NCBI GenBank assembly: GCA_900543585.1 | Contig: UQRP01000033.1 | Span: 1-27,519 of the forward strand | Source of the DNA: an uncultured Prevotella sp. | Lineage (GTDB): Bacteria; Bacteroidota; Bacteroidia; Bacteroidales; Bacteroidaceae | Length of the DNA: 27,519 nucleotides | Direction: 5' to 3' | Shown here: in pieces, positions 6,401 through 14,199 of the stretch | Numbering within the stretch: position 1 is the first letter of the stretch | How the letters are laid out: each line of letters begins with the position of its first letter | Position numbers and translations under genes: made by a program | Notes under the pieces: generated by a model | Databases searched by the model: none | Seen by the model: the letters and a program-made list of their open reading frames with translations, nothing else | Told to the model about the DNA's origin: nothing

Positions 6401-9158
6401 AAAGATTGAGTTTATTCTTTCTTGCTTCTTCCAATGAGACGAGTTTTTCTTGCTCTTGTTTGTAATTAGCGCGCAGACTTTCATACCTTGCATTCAGTTC
6501 TGCCAGGAAAGTATTACGTTCATTGCTATTCATCAATTTAGCGAGAATAGAAGCGCTCTGTGAGGCATCTTTCTGCCAGATGACAGGACCTTGGTAGGCG
6601 GGAGCTATCTTTAAGGCTGTATGAAGCTCTGAGGTTGTGGCTCCTCCAATGAGAACGGGTATGGTCAGTCCTGCATCCCCCATGGCTTTGACGGTATTCA
6701 CCATCTCGTCAAGGGAGGGGGTGATGAGGCCACTAAGCCCCACAACGTCAGCATTGACCTCAATGGCTTTTCTGACTATTTGGTCGGGAGGAACCATGAC
6801 GCCCATGTCAACGACATCGTAGTTGTTGCATGCCATGACGACGCCTACGATGTTTTTTCCGATGTCGTGAACATCACCTTTCACGGTGGCCATGACGATT
6901 CTTCCGGCGGTGGAAGCACCTCCTGTCTTCTCTGCCTCGATATAAGGCTGGAGGATACTTACGGCATGTTTCATGGTTCGGGCTGTTTTCACGACTTGGG
7001 GGAGGAACATTTTGCCTTCTCCAAAGAGTGTGCCTACTTCATTCATGCCGTCCATGAGTGGCCCTTCGATAATGTCCACAGCATGGGGATAGCTTTTTAA
7101 AGCTTCGTCTAAATCTTCCTGCATATAATCAGCAATACCCTTGCGGAGAGCATAGACGAGACGTCCGTGCAGGTCGAGTTGTCGCCACTCCCCGCCACAG
7201 GCCGTTGTCTTTGGAGCTACGCCGCCATTGGCGGCTTTTGCTGCTTCATTGTCAGCAAGAATCTTTTCAGCGAGTTCAGTAAGTTTGTCAGCGGCACCTT
7301 TATACCTGTTCAGCACAGCGTCTTCTATGACTTTCAACTCATCCTGCGGAATGTCGTCATAGGTAATCTTTGTAGCCGGGTTGACGATGCCGAAGTCCAT
7401 GCCGTTCTGTATGGCATGGTAGAGAAATACAGCATGCATGGCTTCACGGATAAAGTTGTTGCCTCGGAATGAAAAGCTAAGATTGCTCACACCACCACTG
7501 ACATGCGCTCCATGCAGATGCATGCGTATCCATTTTGTAGCACGGATGAAATCCAGGGCATAACCGTCATGCTCTTCGATACCAGTCGCTATGGAAAGGA
7601 TGTTGGGGTCGAAGATAATGTCTAATGGATTGAAGCCAACTTTCTCAGTGAGAAGTCTATAAGCTCTCTCCGCAATCTCTATCTTTCTCTCGTAAGTGGT
7701 AGCCTGCCCCTGCTCATCAAAGCACATGACCACCACAGCAGCACCAAAGCGTTTTACATCACGCGCATGTGCCAGAAAAACTTCCTCACCCTCTTTCAAG
7801 GAGATGGAGTTAACGATACATTTTCCTTGCAGACATTTTAGCCCTGCTACAACGACATCCCATTTGGAGGAGTCTATCATGACGGGAACTTTGGAGATAT
7901 CCGGCTCAGAGGCGATAAGATTGAGAAAATTGACCATCTCCGTCTTAGCGTCAAGGAGGGCATCGTCCATATTGATATCGATGACGAGGGCCCCGTTCTC
8001 AACTTGGTTTCTGGCTATGGACAGTGCTTCGTCATAATTCTTCTCCTTGATAAGTCTGAGGAATTTTCTGCTTCCTGCAACATTACACCTTTCTCCGACA
8101 TTGACAAAGTTCACTTCTTTATTGACATCAAGCAGTTCGAGTCCCGAGAGCCAGAGTGTTTGTGGCTTAGGGGCCGGGATGTGTGGCTTGAGACCTTGTG
8201 AGAGGAGATAATATTGGTGTATGAATGTCTCATCGGTGCCGCAACATCCTCCAACAATATTTACGAGGCCTTCTTTCATCCATTCGCCAATTAATGGAGA
8301 CATGCTTTCTGCAGTCTCATCATACTGTCCCATGGAGTTGGGCATTCCGGCATTAGGATAAGCAGAGATATAATAAGGGGCTTTAGCTTGGAGGTTCTTC
8401 AAAAAAGGTGTCATCTCTTTTGCCCCAAAGGAGCAGTTGAGACCCACAGAGAAGATGTCAAAGCTACTGATGCTTCCTAAGAAGGCTTCCAAGGTCTGTC
8501 CGCTGAGCGTTCGTCCCGCCAGATCGCTGATGGTGATACTCAGCATGATAGGCAGTTTGACACCTTTTTCCTGCATCACATGCTGGGCAGCATCAACCGC
8601 ACACTCGGCGTTGAGAGAGTCGAAGATCGTTTCGATAAGAATGGCGTCGACACCGCCCTCTATGAGCCCGTCTATCTGTTCTACATAATCAGTGTAAAGC
8701 TCATCATAGGTCAGGTCGCGTAAAGCGGGATTGGTAACATCGGGACCGATGGTACACGTCTTATTGGTAGGTCCCACACTTCCAGCCACAAAACGTGGTC
8801 TGTCTGCTGTAGAGAATTCGTCGGCAGCCTTTCTGGCTAATTGGGCGCCAGCGACAGCCAAATTTTTGGAGATGTTCTCTAATGAGTAATCGGCCTGGGA
8901 TATGCGTTGCGAGGAGAAGGTATTCGTCTCTATGATATCAGCGCCGGCTTGGAGGTAACGGCGGTGAATGTCCAAGATAACATCCGGACGGGTGAGGTTT
9001 AACACATCGTTGTTACCTTTCATCTGTCCAGCAACATTCTTAAATTGCTCTCCACGGAAGTCTGACTCTTCAAGTCCGTAGCCCTGAATCATAGTGCCCA
9101 TGGCACCATCAAGAATCATTATCCGCTCTTTTACAATATCCTCTATCCTCTTACTCAT
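6396..9158 (-). CDS. metH: Cobalamin-dependent methionine synthase without reactivation domain
   Basis: Transfers the methyl group of 5-methyltetrahydrofolate to homocysteine through methylcobalamin. In order: the homocysteine domain with zinc cysteines C242 (GLNCSFGA) and C305-C306 (GGCCGT); the pterin domain from about 345 (FVNVGERCNVAGS); the cobalamin cap domain near 660-740; and the B12 domain with DVHDIG (D762, H764, G767) and GLSGLITPS. The chain stops at residue 920, in the linker where the E. coli enzyme (about 1,227 residues) continues into its AdoMet-binding reactivation domain. Reactivation therefore needs a separate protein not present in this window. It lies 76 bases after smpB. 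I saw no cobalamin riboswitch in that gap. Confidence 0.96.
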   Translation of the reverse strand: MSKRIEDIVKERIMILDGAMGTMIQGYGLEESDFRGEQFKNVAGQMKGNNDVLNLTRPDVILDIHRRYLQAGADIIETNTFSSQRISQADYSLENISKNLAVAGAQLARKAADEFSTADRPRFVAGSVGPTNKTCTIGPDVTNPALRDLTYDELYTDYVEQIDGLIEGGVDAILIETIFDSLNAECAVDAAQHVMQEKGVKLPIMLSITISDLAGRTLSGQTLEAFLGSISSFDIFSVGLNCSFGAKEMTPFLKNLQAKAPYYISAYPNAGMPNSMGQYDETAESMSPLIGEWMKEGLVNIVGGCCGTDETFIHQYYLLSQGLKPHIPAPKPQTLWLSGLELLDVNKEVNFVNVGERCNVAGSRKFLRLIKEKNYDEALSIARNQVENGALVIDINMDDALLDAKTEMVNFLNLIASEPDISKVPVMIDSSKWDVVVAGLKCLQGKCIVNSISLKEGEEVFLAHARDVKRFGAAVVVMCFDEQGQATTYERKIEIAERAYRLLTEKVGFNPLDIIFDPNILSIATGIEEHDGYALDFIRATKWIRMHLHGAHVSGGVSNLSFSFRGNNFIREAMHAVFLYHAIQNGMDFGIVNPATKITYDDIPQDELKVIEDAVLNRYKGAADKLTELAEKILADNEAAKAANGGVAPKTTACGGEWRQLDLHGRLVYALRKGIADYMQEDLDEALKSYPHAVDIIEGPLMDGMNEVGTLFGEGKMFLPQVVKTARTMKHAVSILQPYIEAEKTGGASTAGRIVMATVKGDVHDIGKNIVGVVMACNNYDVVDMGVMVPPDQIVRKAIEVNADVVGLSGLITPSLDEMVNTVKAMGDAGLTIPVLIGGATTSELHTALKIAPAYQGPVIWQKDASQSASILAKLMNSNERNTFLAELNARYESLRANYKQEQEKLVSLEEARKNKLNLF

Positions 9159-9234
9159 ATTAAATAGATCTCTTCCAGAAAGCTATTAGTTGAAAACACA
9201 ATATCAATGTTCTATAATAAGCTTCAGAGACTTA

Positions 9235-9720
9235 TTAAATCTTATAGTGTTTGGTTGCCCTGTCCATCTCTCGTCTGTCTTCTTTTTCCTTTAAGGTCTG
9301 ACGCTTATCATATTCCTTCTTACCTCTTGCCAAGGCTATATCCACCTTGGCGCGCCCCTTGTCATCAATAAAAATGAGTGTCGGTACAATGGTGAGTCCC
9401 GGCGTCTTGGTATCCTCAGCTAAGTGTCGTATCTCTCGTTTGTTAAGTAGTAACTTCCTATCACGGCGTGCTGGCACGTTGGAGCGTGAACCATAGAAAT
9501 AAGGTGAGACATTCATGCCTTTGACCCATATCTCTCCATTGTTAATATAACAGAAAGCGTCAACAAGCGAAGCCTTGCCCATGCGTATAGATTTTATCTC
9601 GGTCCCTGTCAGTACGATACCGGCTGTATAGGTGTCAATAAAATTATAGAGGAAGGAGGCTTTCTTGTTTCTTATCTGTACTGGACTCTTTCTTCTGAGT
9701 TCCTGTTCTGTCTTATTCAT
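9235..9720 (-). CDS. smpB: SsrA-binding protein SmpB
   Basis: Binds tmRNA and delivers it to stalled ribosomes in trans-translation. The 161-residue length and the motifs are typical: the N-terminal NKKASFLYNFIDTYTAGI block, GTEIKSIRMGKASLVDAF (39-56), the KRELLL-like RRDRKLLLNKREI stretch, and a basic C-terminal tail (KEYDKRQTLKEKEDRREM) that enters the decoding centre. Its ATG overlaps the stop codon of the DMP19 gene (ATGA), so the two are translationally coupled. The tmRNA gene is not in this window. Confidence 0.96.
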   Translation of the reverse strand: MNKTEQELRRKSPVQIRNKKASFLYNFIDTYTAGIVLTGTEIKSIRMGKASLVDAFCYINNGEIWVKGMNVSPYFYGSRSNVPARRDRKLLLNKREIRHLAEDTKTPGLTIVPTLIFIDDKGRAKVDIALARGKKEYDKRQTLKEKEDRREMDRATKHYKI

Positions 9721-10223
9721 TGTTCTATTTTACAAAAATTGTCCAGATGCTCGTCCACATAATGCGCAATATCAGCCGTGAACTGCTCTTCATTCTCTAC
9801 GAAGACATCGTCATAGTCGTCAAATTCAGGATACTGCTCATAGAGCGCATCGAATTCTTCCTGCGTACAGTCCTTCTCGATGGCCTCGTGATATTTGCTG
9901 TAAAGGCGATGTGTTTCACTAATAATCTTAAACAAATCGCGTAATCCCCAGTTGCGTACTGCCTTGTTGAAGGGATTGAGATAGATAAAAGGCCCATAGC
10001 CATTATGGATGAGTTCTACGAACCCGCCATCCATGACGGAATCACGCAGAATGATATAAGCTAAGAGTGTTATCTGGTCAGCGTTCAGCTCACCCATATT
10101 GTCAGCATTCAGCTCTCCGCCGATAGCCTTGTAGATAGCGTCTGTAATCACTTTGAGGAACTCATCCATACCTTCCAAAGCGGCATTGCTCAGATCGCTG
10201 TCTTTAACTATTATCTCTTTCAT
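9717..10223 (-). CDS. DMP19 (DUF4375) family protein
   Basis: A 168-residue acidic protein resembling the DMP19 family, which includes a DNA-mimic protein of Neisseria. The key block is DGGFVELIHNGYGPFIYLN followed by NKAVRNWGLRDLF, very close to the family's core. The start at 10223 (MKEIIVKDSD) is preferred over an in-frame ATG at 10352, because the longer version would overlap most of the 3' end of the zinc-ribbon gene with low-complexity translation. The chain carries an in-frame eight-residue duplication, GELNADNM-GELNADQI. It is rich in Asp and Glu towards the C-terminus. The real role is unknown; many Bacteroidota carry such a gene without a nearby partner. Confidence 0.75.
   Translation of the reverse strand: MKEIIVKDSDLSNAALEGMDEFLKVITDAIYKAIGGELNADNMGELNADQITLLAYIILRDSVMDGGFVELIHNGYGPFIYLNPFNKAVRNWGLRDLFKIISETHRLYSKYHEAIEKDCTQEEFDALYEQYPEFDDYDDVFVENEEQFTADIAHYVDEHLDNFCKIEQ
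10077..10124 (-). repeat. 24-base in-frame tandem duplication in the DMP19 gene
   Basis: Plus-strand bases 10077-10100 and 10101-10124 are diverged copies of a 24-base unit that both begin GTCAGC-TTCAGCTC (one variable base). They encode GELNAD twice in a row. The frame is kept. Confidence 0.65.
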
Positions 10224-10279
10224 AGAATATTGTCGTTGTATAATGTTGAAAAGATAGACATATTGAGGAGCGTTGTTCG

Positions 10280-10573
10280 TTATGTCCAAAACTCGGTCTC
10301 CCCCGTGAAGGTCATCTCGCCTCCACATTTTGGGCAGGTGTGCTTGTCCCAAGTCACTATACGGTCGCTGCCGCAGTTTAGACAGAGTCGACCGGCAAGA
10401 CCATTGAAGGAAGGTGCATTATTGCCTATGATACCGCCCACGACGAGCGGCTGGATAGTATGACAATCGGGACAGCTCACACTGACAATATGTTGTCGCA
10501 TGAAGCCATATCCCTCGTAATCGTAGCACTCATAGCCACACTTAGTGCAACGATAAGTCTTCTTGACTGCCAT
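10280..10573 (-). CDS. Small zinc-ribbon protein
   Basis: A 97-residue protein with three CxxC pairs and one extra pair: YRCTKCGYEC at the start, VSCPDCHT near residue 33, LCLNCGSD near 68 and HTCPKCGGEM near 80. It should bind two zinc ions as paired rubredoxin-like ribbons. Such proteins are common in Bacteroidota and have no assigned function. The N-terminal Met lies at the stop codon of bcp, overlapping by one base, so it is translated together with the peroxiredoxin. A role in redox or nucleic-acid binding is possible but cannot be shown from sequence. Confidence 0.8.
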   Translation of the reverse strand: MAVKKTYRCTKCGYECYDYEGYGFMRQHIVSVSCPDCHTIQPLVVGGIIGNNAPSFNGLAGRLCLNCGSDRIVTWDKHTCPKCGGEMTFTGETEFWT

Positions 10574-11025
10574 TATTCACCGAGAATCTGGCTAGCATGC
10601 TCTTTTACCTTGATTTTCTTTGGTGTGAAAATCTCGGTGATGACCCCATTTTCGTCGGTAATAAAAGTAGTGCGGAACGTACCCATAGACGTTCTTCCAT
10701 ACATTGTCTTCTCACCATAGACTCCAAGCTCATTGACGAGCGTCTTATCAGTATCAGCGATGAGGGGGAATGGCAGGTTGTATTTGGCAATAAACTTTTT
10801 ATGGCTCTCAGCGCTTTGGATGCTGACACCGACGACAGCATAACCCTTGGCTAAAAAACGCTCATAGTTGTCTCGAAGGTTGCAAGCCTCGTTGGTGCAA
10901 CCAGGAGTAGAATCCTTCGGATAGATATATAATACTAATTTCTTGCCTTTGAAGTCGCTGAGCTTCAGCTCATTGCCGTCCTGGTCCTTGCCAAGGATTT
11001 CCGGCAGTCTCTGTCCTATTTCCAT
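10573..11025 (-). CDS. bcp: Thioredoxin-dependent thiol peroxidase (Bcp/PrxQ)
   Basis: A 150-residue peroxiredoxin that reduces hydrogen peroxide and organic hydroperoxides using thioredoxin. The catalytic segment YPKDSTPGCTNEACNLRDNY holds the peroxidatic cysteine C43 and the resolving cysteine C48, five residues later, the atypical two-cysteine arrangement of Bcp. Length is normal. It follows the lipoprotein gene by 31 bases and overlaps the zinc-ribbon gene by one base. No separate promoter is seen, so it is probably expressed from the rfbC promoter as part of a long operon. Confidence 0.95.
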   Translation of the reverse strand: MEIGQRLPEILGKDQDGNELKLSDFKGKKLVLYIYPKDSTPGCTNEACNLRDNYERFLAKGYAVVGVSIQSAESHKKFIAKYNLPFPLIADTDKTLVNELGVYGEKTMYGRTSMGTFRTTFITDENGVITEIFTPKKIKVKEHASQILGE

Positions 11026-11056
11026 AGTTACTAATATTTAGAAAGCCGCACACGCT

Positions 11057-11854
11057 TTATTTCATAGTCATCCTGCCATTATAAGCTACAGTGATGTTAA
11101 CTTGGTAGCTTGTCATGCCAGTGCCTGGTATAATCAGCGAAGCAGCGAAGTGAATACCGCTATCGTCAGCCTTCTGAAGGATGATGTCGCTCAAAATACC
11201 TTGACTGAGGAATTCTTTGGGTGCCTTACCTTTAAACTGTTGTTTTCTAAAGTCTCCGCCGAAGAGTCTCTCTGCTCCATGATAAACATTGAGGTTGACG
11301 ATGTTGTCATAATAGACATTATCTACAGCCACACCATCATCATTATAAGTCTGGCTTACAACTTTGTATGACGTGGGGTTCACCTGTACATAACAATGAT
11401 ATCTCTCGCTGCCATGGACGATGACCGTGTCTCGCTTGATAAGCGTACCTTGATTGAGTGGCTGTGGCCGAACAGTGGTAAAGAACGATGCGTCGTCCGG
11501 ATCCTCACTGAGCACAAGTTTCACCTCATCTCCATTTTGGTTTTGGAAGATGAAAAGATGGCGTGTCTGTTTGATGATGGGGTATTTGGCCACATTAGCT
11601 CCATGCAGTACAAGGGTATCTTGGATAATCTGGAAATACACGGGCTGTGAAGTGGAGTCAGGATAGAAAATGGTGTCGCCTTTTGCTTTGAAGGCCACAT
11701 CTTGCTCATCTTCATCAACCCAGATACCTTGTAGCATCTGCTTGGCGGCACGGTCTTCCTCAGGGACAGAAGGCTGCTGGCTTCTGCCCTTTCGGCAGGA
11801 ACTTACACCTATTATTATATAGAATAAGAGCAAAAAGACTGTAAAGCGTCTCAT
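11057..11854 (-). CDS. Lipoprotein, DUF4738-like
   Basis: A 265-residue lipoprotein with a type II signal peptide: basic MRR, a hydrophobic stretch (FTVFLLLFYIII) and the lipobox GVSSC, with the lipidated cysteine at residue 20. The next residues are basic (RKGRSQQ). The body is beta-rich, with repeated short strands containing aromatic residues, and contains the WVDEDEQDVAF segment near residue 45 that I associate with the DUF4738 family of Bacteroidota. The function is unknown. It lies nine bases after rfbC and 31 before bcp in a same-strand run, which suggests co-transcription but not shared function. Confidence 0.75.
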   Translation of the reverse strand: MRRFTVFLLLFYIIIGVSSCRKGRSQQPSVPEEDRAAKQMLQGIWVDEDEQDVAFKAKGDTIFYPDSTSQPVYFQIIQDTLVLHGANVAKYPIIKQTRHLFIFQNQNGDEVKLVLSEDPDDASFFTTVRPQPLNQGTLIKRDTVIVHGSERYHCYVQVNPTSYKVVSQTYNDDGVAVDNVYYDNIVNLNVYHGAERLFGGDFRKQQFKGKAPKEFLSQGILSDIILQKADDSGIHFAASLIIPGTGMTSYQVNITVAYNGRMTMK

Positions 11855-11863
11855 AGAAATGAT

Positions 11864-12415
11864 TTAATCAAACACCTCTGCGTTTTCCAAGCTGTTAGCC
11901 TTGAGGTCTTTCTCGCTTGTGAGCACATCCTTTGGGTCAATAGGCCATTTGATGCCTATCGTCTCGTCATTCCAACGGATGCTGGCCTCATGCTGAGGTG
12001 CATAGATGTTGTCGACCTTATAGGTGAAGATGGCCTCCTCGCTGAGTACCAGAAATCCATGCGCAAACCCACGTGGGATAAAGAACTGACGCTTGTTGTC
12101 CTCGGAGAGCTCCACCATGACATATTTACCGAAGGTGGGTGAGGACTTGCGGATATCTACAGCAACATCAAGCACGCGCCCCTTGACAACACGAACGAGC
12201 TTGGCTTGGGAATAATCCCCTTTCTGATAGTGGAGACCGCGAAGGACACCATAACTCGACTTTGACTCGTTGTCCTGTATGAATTCAACATGACGACCGA
12301 TATGAGCATCAAAATCTGTCTGTTTCCAAGCCTCGAAGAAATATCCGCGGGCATCCTTAAATACCTTGGGCTCTAGAATCCATACTCCTTTAATTTCAGT
12401 CTCTTTATATTCCAT
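11864..12415 (-). CDS. rfbC: dTDP-4-dehydrorhamnose 3,5-epimerase
   Basis: Catalyses the double epimerisation of dTDP-4-keto-6-deoxyglucose in dTDP-L-rhamnose synthesis. The 183-residue cupin shows the RmlC motifs: FFEAWKQTDF near 26-35, the catalytic histidine in VLRGLHYQ (H62), KLVRVVKGRVLDVAVDIR, and IPRGFAHGFLVLSE with a FTYKVDNIYAP strand. The usual partners rfbA, rfbB and rfbD are not next to it, so this is a detached copy that presumably serves the cell's main rhamnose pathway. It heads a seven-gene run on the minus strand. A short hairpin lies in its leader. Confidence 0.95.
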   Translation of the reverse strand: MEYKETEIKGVWILEPKVFKDARGYFFEAWKQTDFDAHIGRHVEFIQDNESKSSYGVLRGLHYQKGDYSQAKLVRVVKGRVLDVAVDIRKSSPTFGKYVMVELSEDNKRQFFIPRGFAHGFLVLSEEAIFTYKVDNIYAPQHEASIRWNDETIGIKWPIDPKDVLTSEKDLKANSLENAEVFD

Positions 12416-12433
12416 CTTCTTAGATTTATAATA

Positions 12434-12447
12434 TCGGCTTCAGCCGA
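12434..12447 (-). promoter_or_regulatory. Hairpin in the rfbC leader
   Basis: The 14-base inverted repeat TCGGC-TTCA-GCCGA lies between the predicted rfbC start of transcription (near 12470) and its ATG at 12415. No T-tract follows, so it is not a terminator. It may affect mRNA stability or be a protein-binding site; neither is shown. Confidence 0.35.
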
Positions 12448-12474
12448 CATATTATAGTACACGTTTAATTGGCA

Positions 12475-12505
12475 CAAAGATATAAAACAATTTTTTATTT
12501 GACAA
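12475..12505 (-). promoter_or_regulatory. Promoter of the rfbC-to-metH run
   Basis: The minus-strand -7 element TATCTTTG (plus CAAAGATA 12475-12482) is an exact TAnnTTTG. A -33 GTTG (plus CAAC at 12503-12506) lies 20 bases upstream, one base off the TTTG consensus. No other consensus promoter was seen inside the seven-gene run. Confidence 0.6.
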
Positions 12506-12552
12506 CAAAGTGCATGTTTATTTTCTTTTTTTAGTTTTTTCGCTGTCAATAC

Positions 12553-12583
12553 TTGTTTCTTTAGCAGTATTTTCTTAATTTTG
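12553..12583 (+). promoter_or_regulatory. Promoter of the HU-SPOR operon, at the start codon
   Basis: TTG at 12553-12555 and TAATTTTG at 12576-12583 are 20 bases apart. Only five bases separate the -7 element from the ATG at 12589, so the transcript should have little or no leader. Confidence 0.7.
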
Positions 12584-12588
12584 CAACA

Positions 12589-13641
12589 ATGATTGGATTA
12601 AGCAGACATATCGAAATACTTCTTTTAAGCAACGATTGTGTCATTGTCCCTGGTTTTGGGGGATTTATGGCACACCATATCGATGCGTGGAAAGATAATA
12701 GCGACGGAAGTTTCCTCCCGCCGATACGATCTATTGGCTTTAATCCAAAACTCATACTCAATGACTCTTTGTTGGCACAGTCCTATGTCGAAGCCTATGA
12801 CATTAGCTACCCTGATGCTACGATGCGGATAGAGGATGAGGTGCGAGAATTGCGACAGCGTATAGAGGCTGATGGGCACTACACTTTTAAGGGTATTGGT
12901 ACGATTAGCCTTAACGGAGACGGCAACTATGAGTTTGAACCTTGTGAGGCAGGTATTCTCTCTCCAGAACTTTATGGGCTTGGAAGCTTTGAAATGTCTA
13001 CTGTCTCAGAGTTACAGAAAACGTCTGCTGTTGATGATTCCGACATGCAAGAAGGGATGGATACAGGCGCACAAATTGTCTCTATCGATAATTCTGATTC
13101 AAGAGTCACTGAAGCCGCAGAAGATAGTAGCCTTAGTGTTAAGGCAGTACGAACAGTGGCTTTGTGGCGGAATATAGCTGTGGCAGCTGTTGCTGCTATC
13201 ATCTTCCTGCTTATACCTTCTCCCCTTGTGAATAATGGTCAGATTGCTGGAAATCATATAGATACGCGTCTCCTTGACCGTATTATGCCAAAGGACATCA
13301 CTACGGGACAGGATAAGGTGAATTCCGCGCTTGTCAACAGTCTTCGTCATTCTACTTCTGGACAATCTTCCGATAGGCAGGTCGTAAAGAGTGAAGAAAA
13401 GACTGCATCTACTGGAAAGTATGGCATCGTAGTAGCTAGTCATGTAACTTTGAAAAATGCCAATGCATATGTCAGAGATTTGCAGAGTAGAGGCTACGAA
13501 GATGCGTATGTTTATGGCAACGGGCATGTTAAAGTGCTTATAGGCCGGTTTGCAACTCGTCAGGCGGCTTCTGATGAACTTAATAGGCTTTCGGACAAGA
13601 CTGAGTTTTCAGGAGCTTGGATTACAGAGACAAAAGAATAG
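12589..13641 (+). CDS. HU-CCDC81 / SPOR domain membrane protein
   Basis: A 350-residue protein with three parts. Residues 1 to about 130 match the HU-CCDC81 tandem HU-like module of Bacteroidota (HIEILLLSNDCVIVPGFGG at 7-25, then GFNPKLILNDSLLA). A single membrane helix lies at about 193-214 (NIAVAAVAAIIFLLI). Residues 275-350 form a SPOR domain (KYGIVVASHVTLKNANAYV), a fold that binds denuded septal peptidoglycan. The likely topology is a cytoplasmic HU-like part and a periplasmic SPOR part, which would suit a link between nucleoid and division site, though this is inference. The ATG is fixed by the conserved N-terminus. The FHA-like gene follows after 24 bases. Confidence 0.88.
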   Translation: MIGLSRHIEILLLSNDCVIVPGFGGFMAHHIDAWKDNSDGSFLPPIRSIGFNPKLILNDSLLAQSYVEAYDISYPDATMRIEDEVRELRQRIEADGHYTFKGIGTISLNGDGNYEFEPCEAGILSPELYGLGSFEMSTVSELQKTSAVDDSDMQEGMDTGAQIVSIDNSDSRVTEAAEDSSLSVKAVRTVALWRNIAVAAVAAIIFLLIPSPLVNNGQIAGNHIDTRLLDRIMPKDITTGQDKVNSALVNSLRHSTSGQSSDRQVVKSEEKTASTGKYGIVVASHVTLKNANAYVRDLQSRGYEDAYVYGNGHVKVLIGRFATRQAASDELNRLSDKTEFSGAWITETKE

Positions 13642-13665
13642 AGTCACTTTCTTAACATTTTTCAT

Positions 13666-14199
13666 ATGAAACGCGTGCGCTGTCCAAAGTGCGACTCATA
13701 CATTACCTTTGATGAGTCGAAATATCAGAGCAGTTCTACTCTTATCTTTACATGTCCTTATTGTGGTAAGCAGTTTGGGATCAGGCTGGGTTCTGACAAG
13801 GTGAGGCCCAAACAGGATGATGAGAATCCCGAAGAGGAAGCGAAAGAGAAAAGTGAGGGCTTAGGATATCTTACCGTTATAGAAAACGATTATTGCTATA
13901 AGCAGGTTCTCCCTTTACATATGGGAATGAATACTATTGGGCGCTATATGAAGGGCAATAATATTACCACGCCGATAGAGACAGGAGACCTTAATATGGA
14001 TTTGCTGCACTGTAAGATTAATGTTACTAAGAATAAACTCGGTCAGATAAAATACATTCTTACTGATGGTCCTTCTTATCATGGCACCTTTGTCAATGGT
14101 GAGCGTATAGATCCTCGCCAGACAAGAGTTCTTGAGAATGGCTCAGTTTTTAATATCGGAGTGACGACTATTATTCTCAATACAGAGGAGGTTGAATAA
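13666..14199 (+). CDS. Zinc-ribbon plus degenerate FHA domain protein
   Basis: A 177-residue protein. The N-terminus is a zinc ribbon (C6, C9, C30, C33). An acidic linker (DDENPEEEAKEKSEG) follows, then an FHA-like fold at about 68-172. FHA domains normally bind phosphothreonine peptides. Here the GR pair is kept (G92, R93), as are H115 and the GTFVNG turn. However, the SRxH motif reads DLLH (D112 in place of Ser, L113 in place of Arg), and the Asn of the SxNGT turn is His (H139). Phosphothreonine binding may therefore be lost or altered. It sits between the HU-SPOR gene and the AraC gene; its TAA overlaps the next ATG by one base. Confidence 0.85.
   Translation: MKRVRCPKCDSYITFDESKYQSSSTLIFTCPYCGKQFGIRLGSDKVRPKQDDENPEEEAKEKSEGLGYLTVIENDYCYKQVLPLHMGMNTIGRYMKGNNITTPIETGDLNMDLLHCKINVTKNKLGQIKYILTDGPSYHGTFVNGERIDPRQTRVLENGSVFNIGVTTIILNTEEVE

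Noticed and set aside
9159..9234. Possible cobalamin riboswitch before metH
   Set aside because: The gap is only 76 bases and holds no B12-box-like sequence or long structure.
10224..10352. Longer start for the DMP19-like gene
   Set aside because: The extension runs back through the 3' part of the zinc-ribbon gene and has no family similarity; the ATG at 10223 gives the normal N-terminus.
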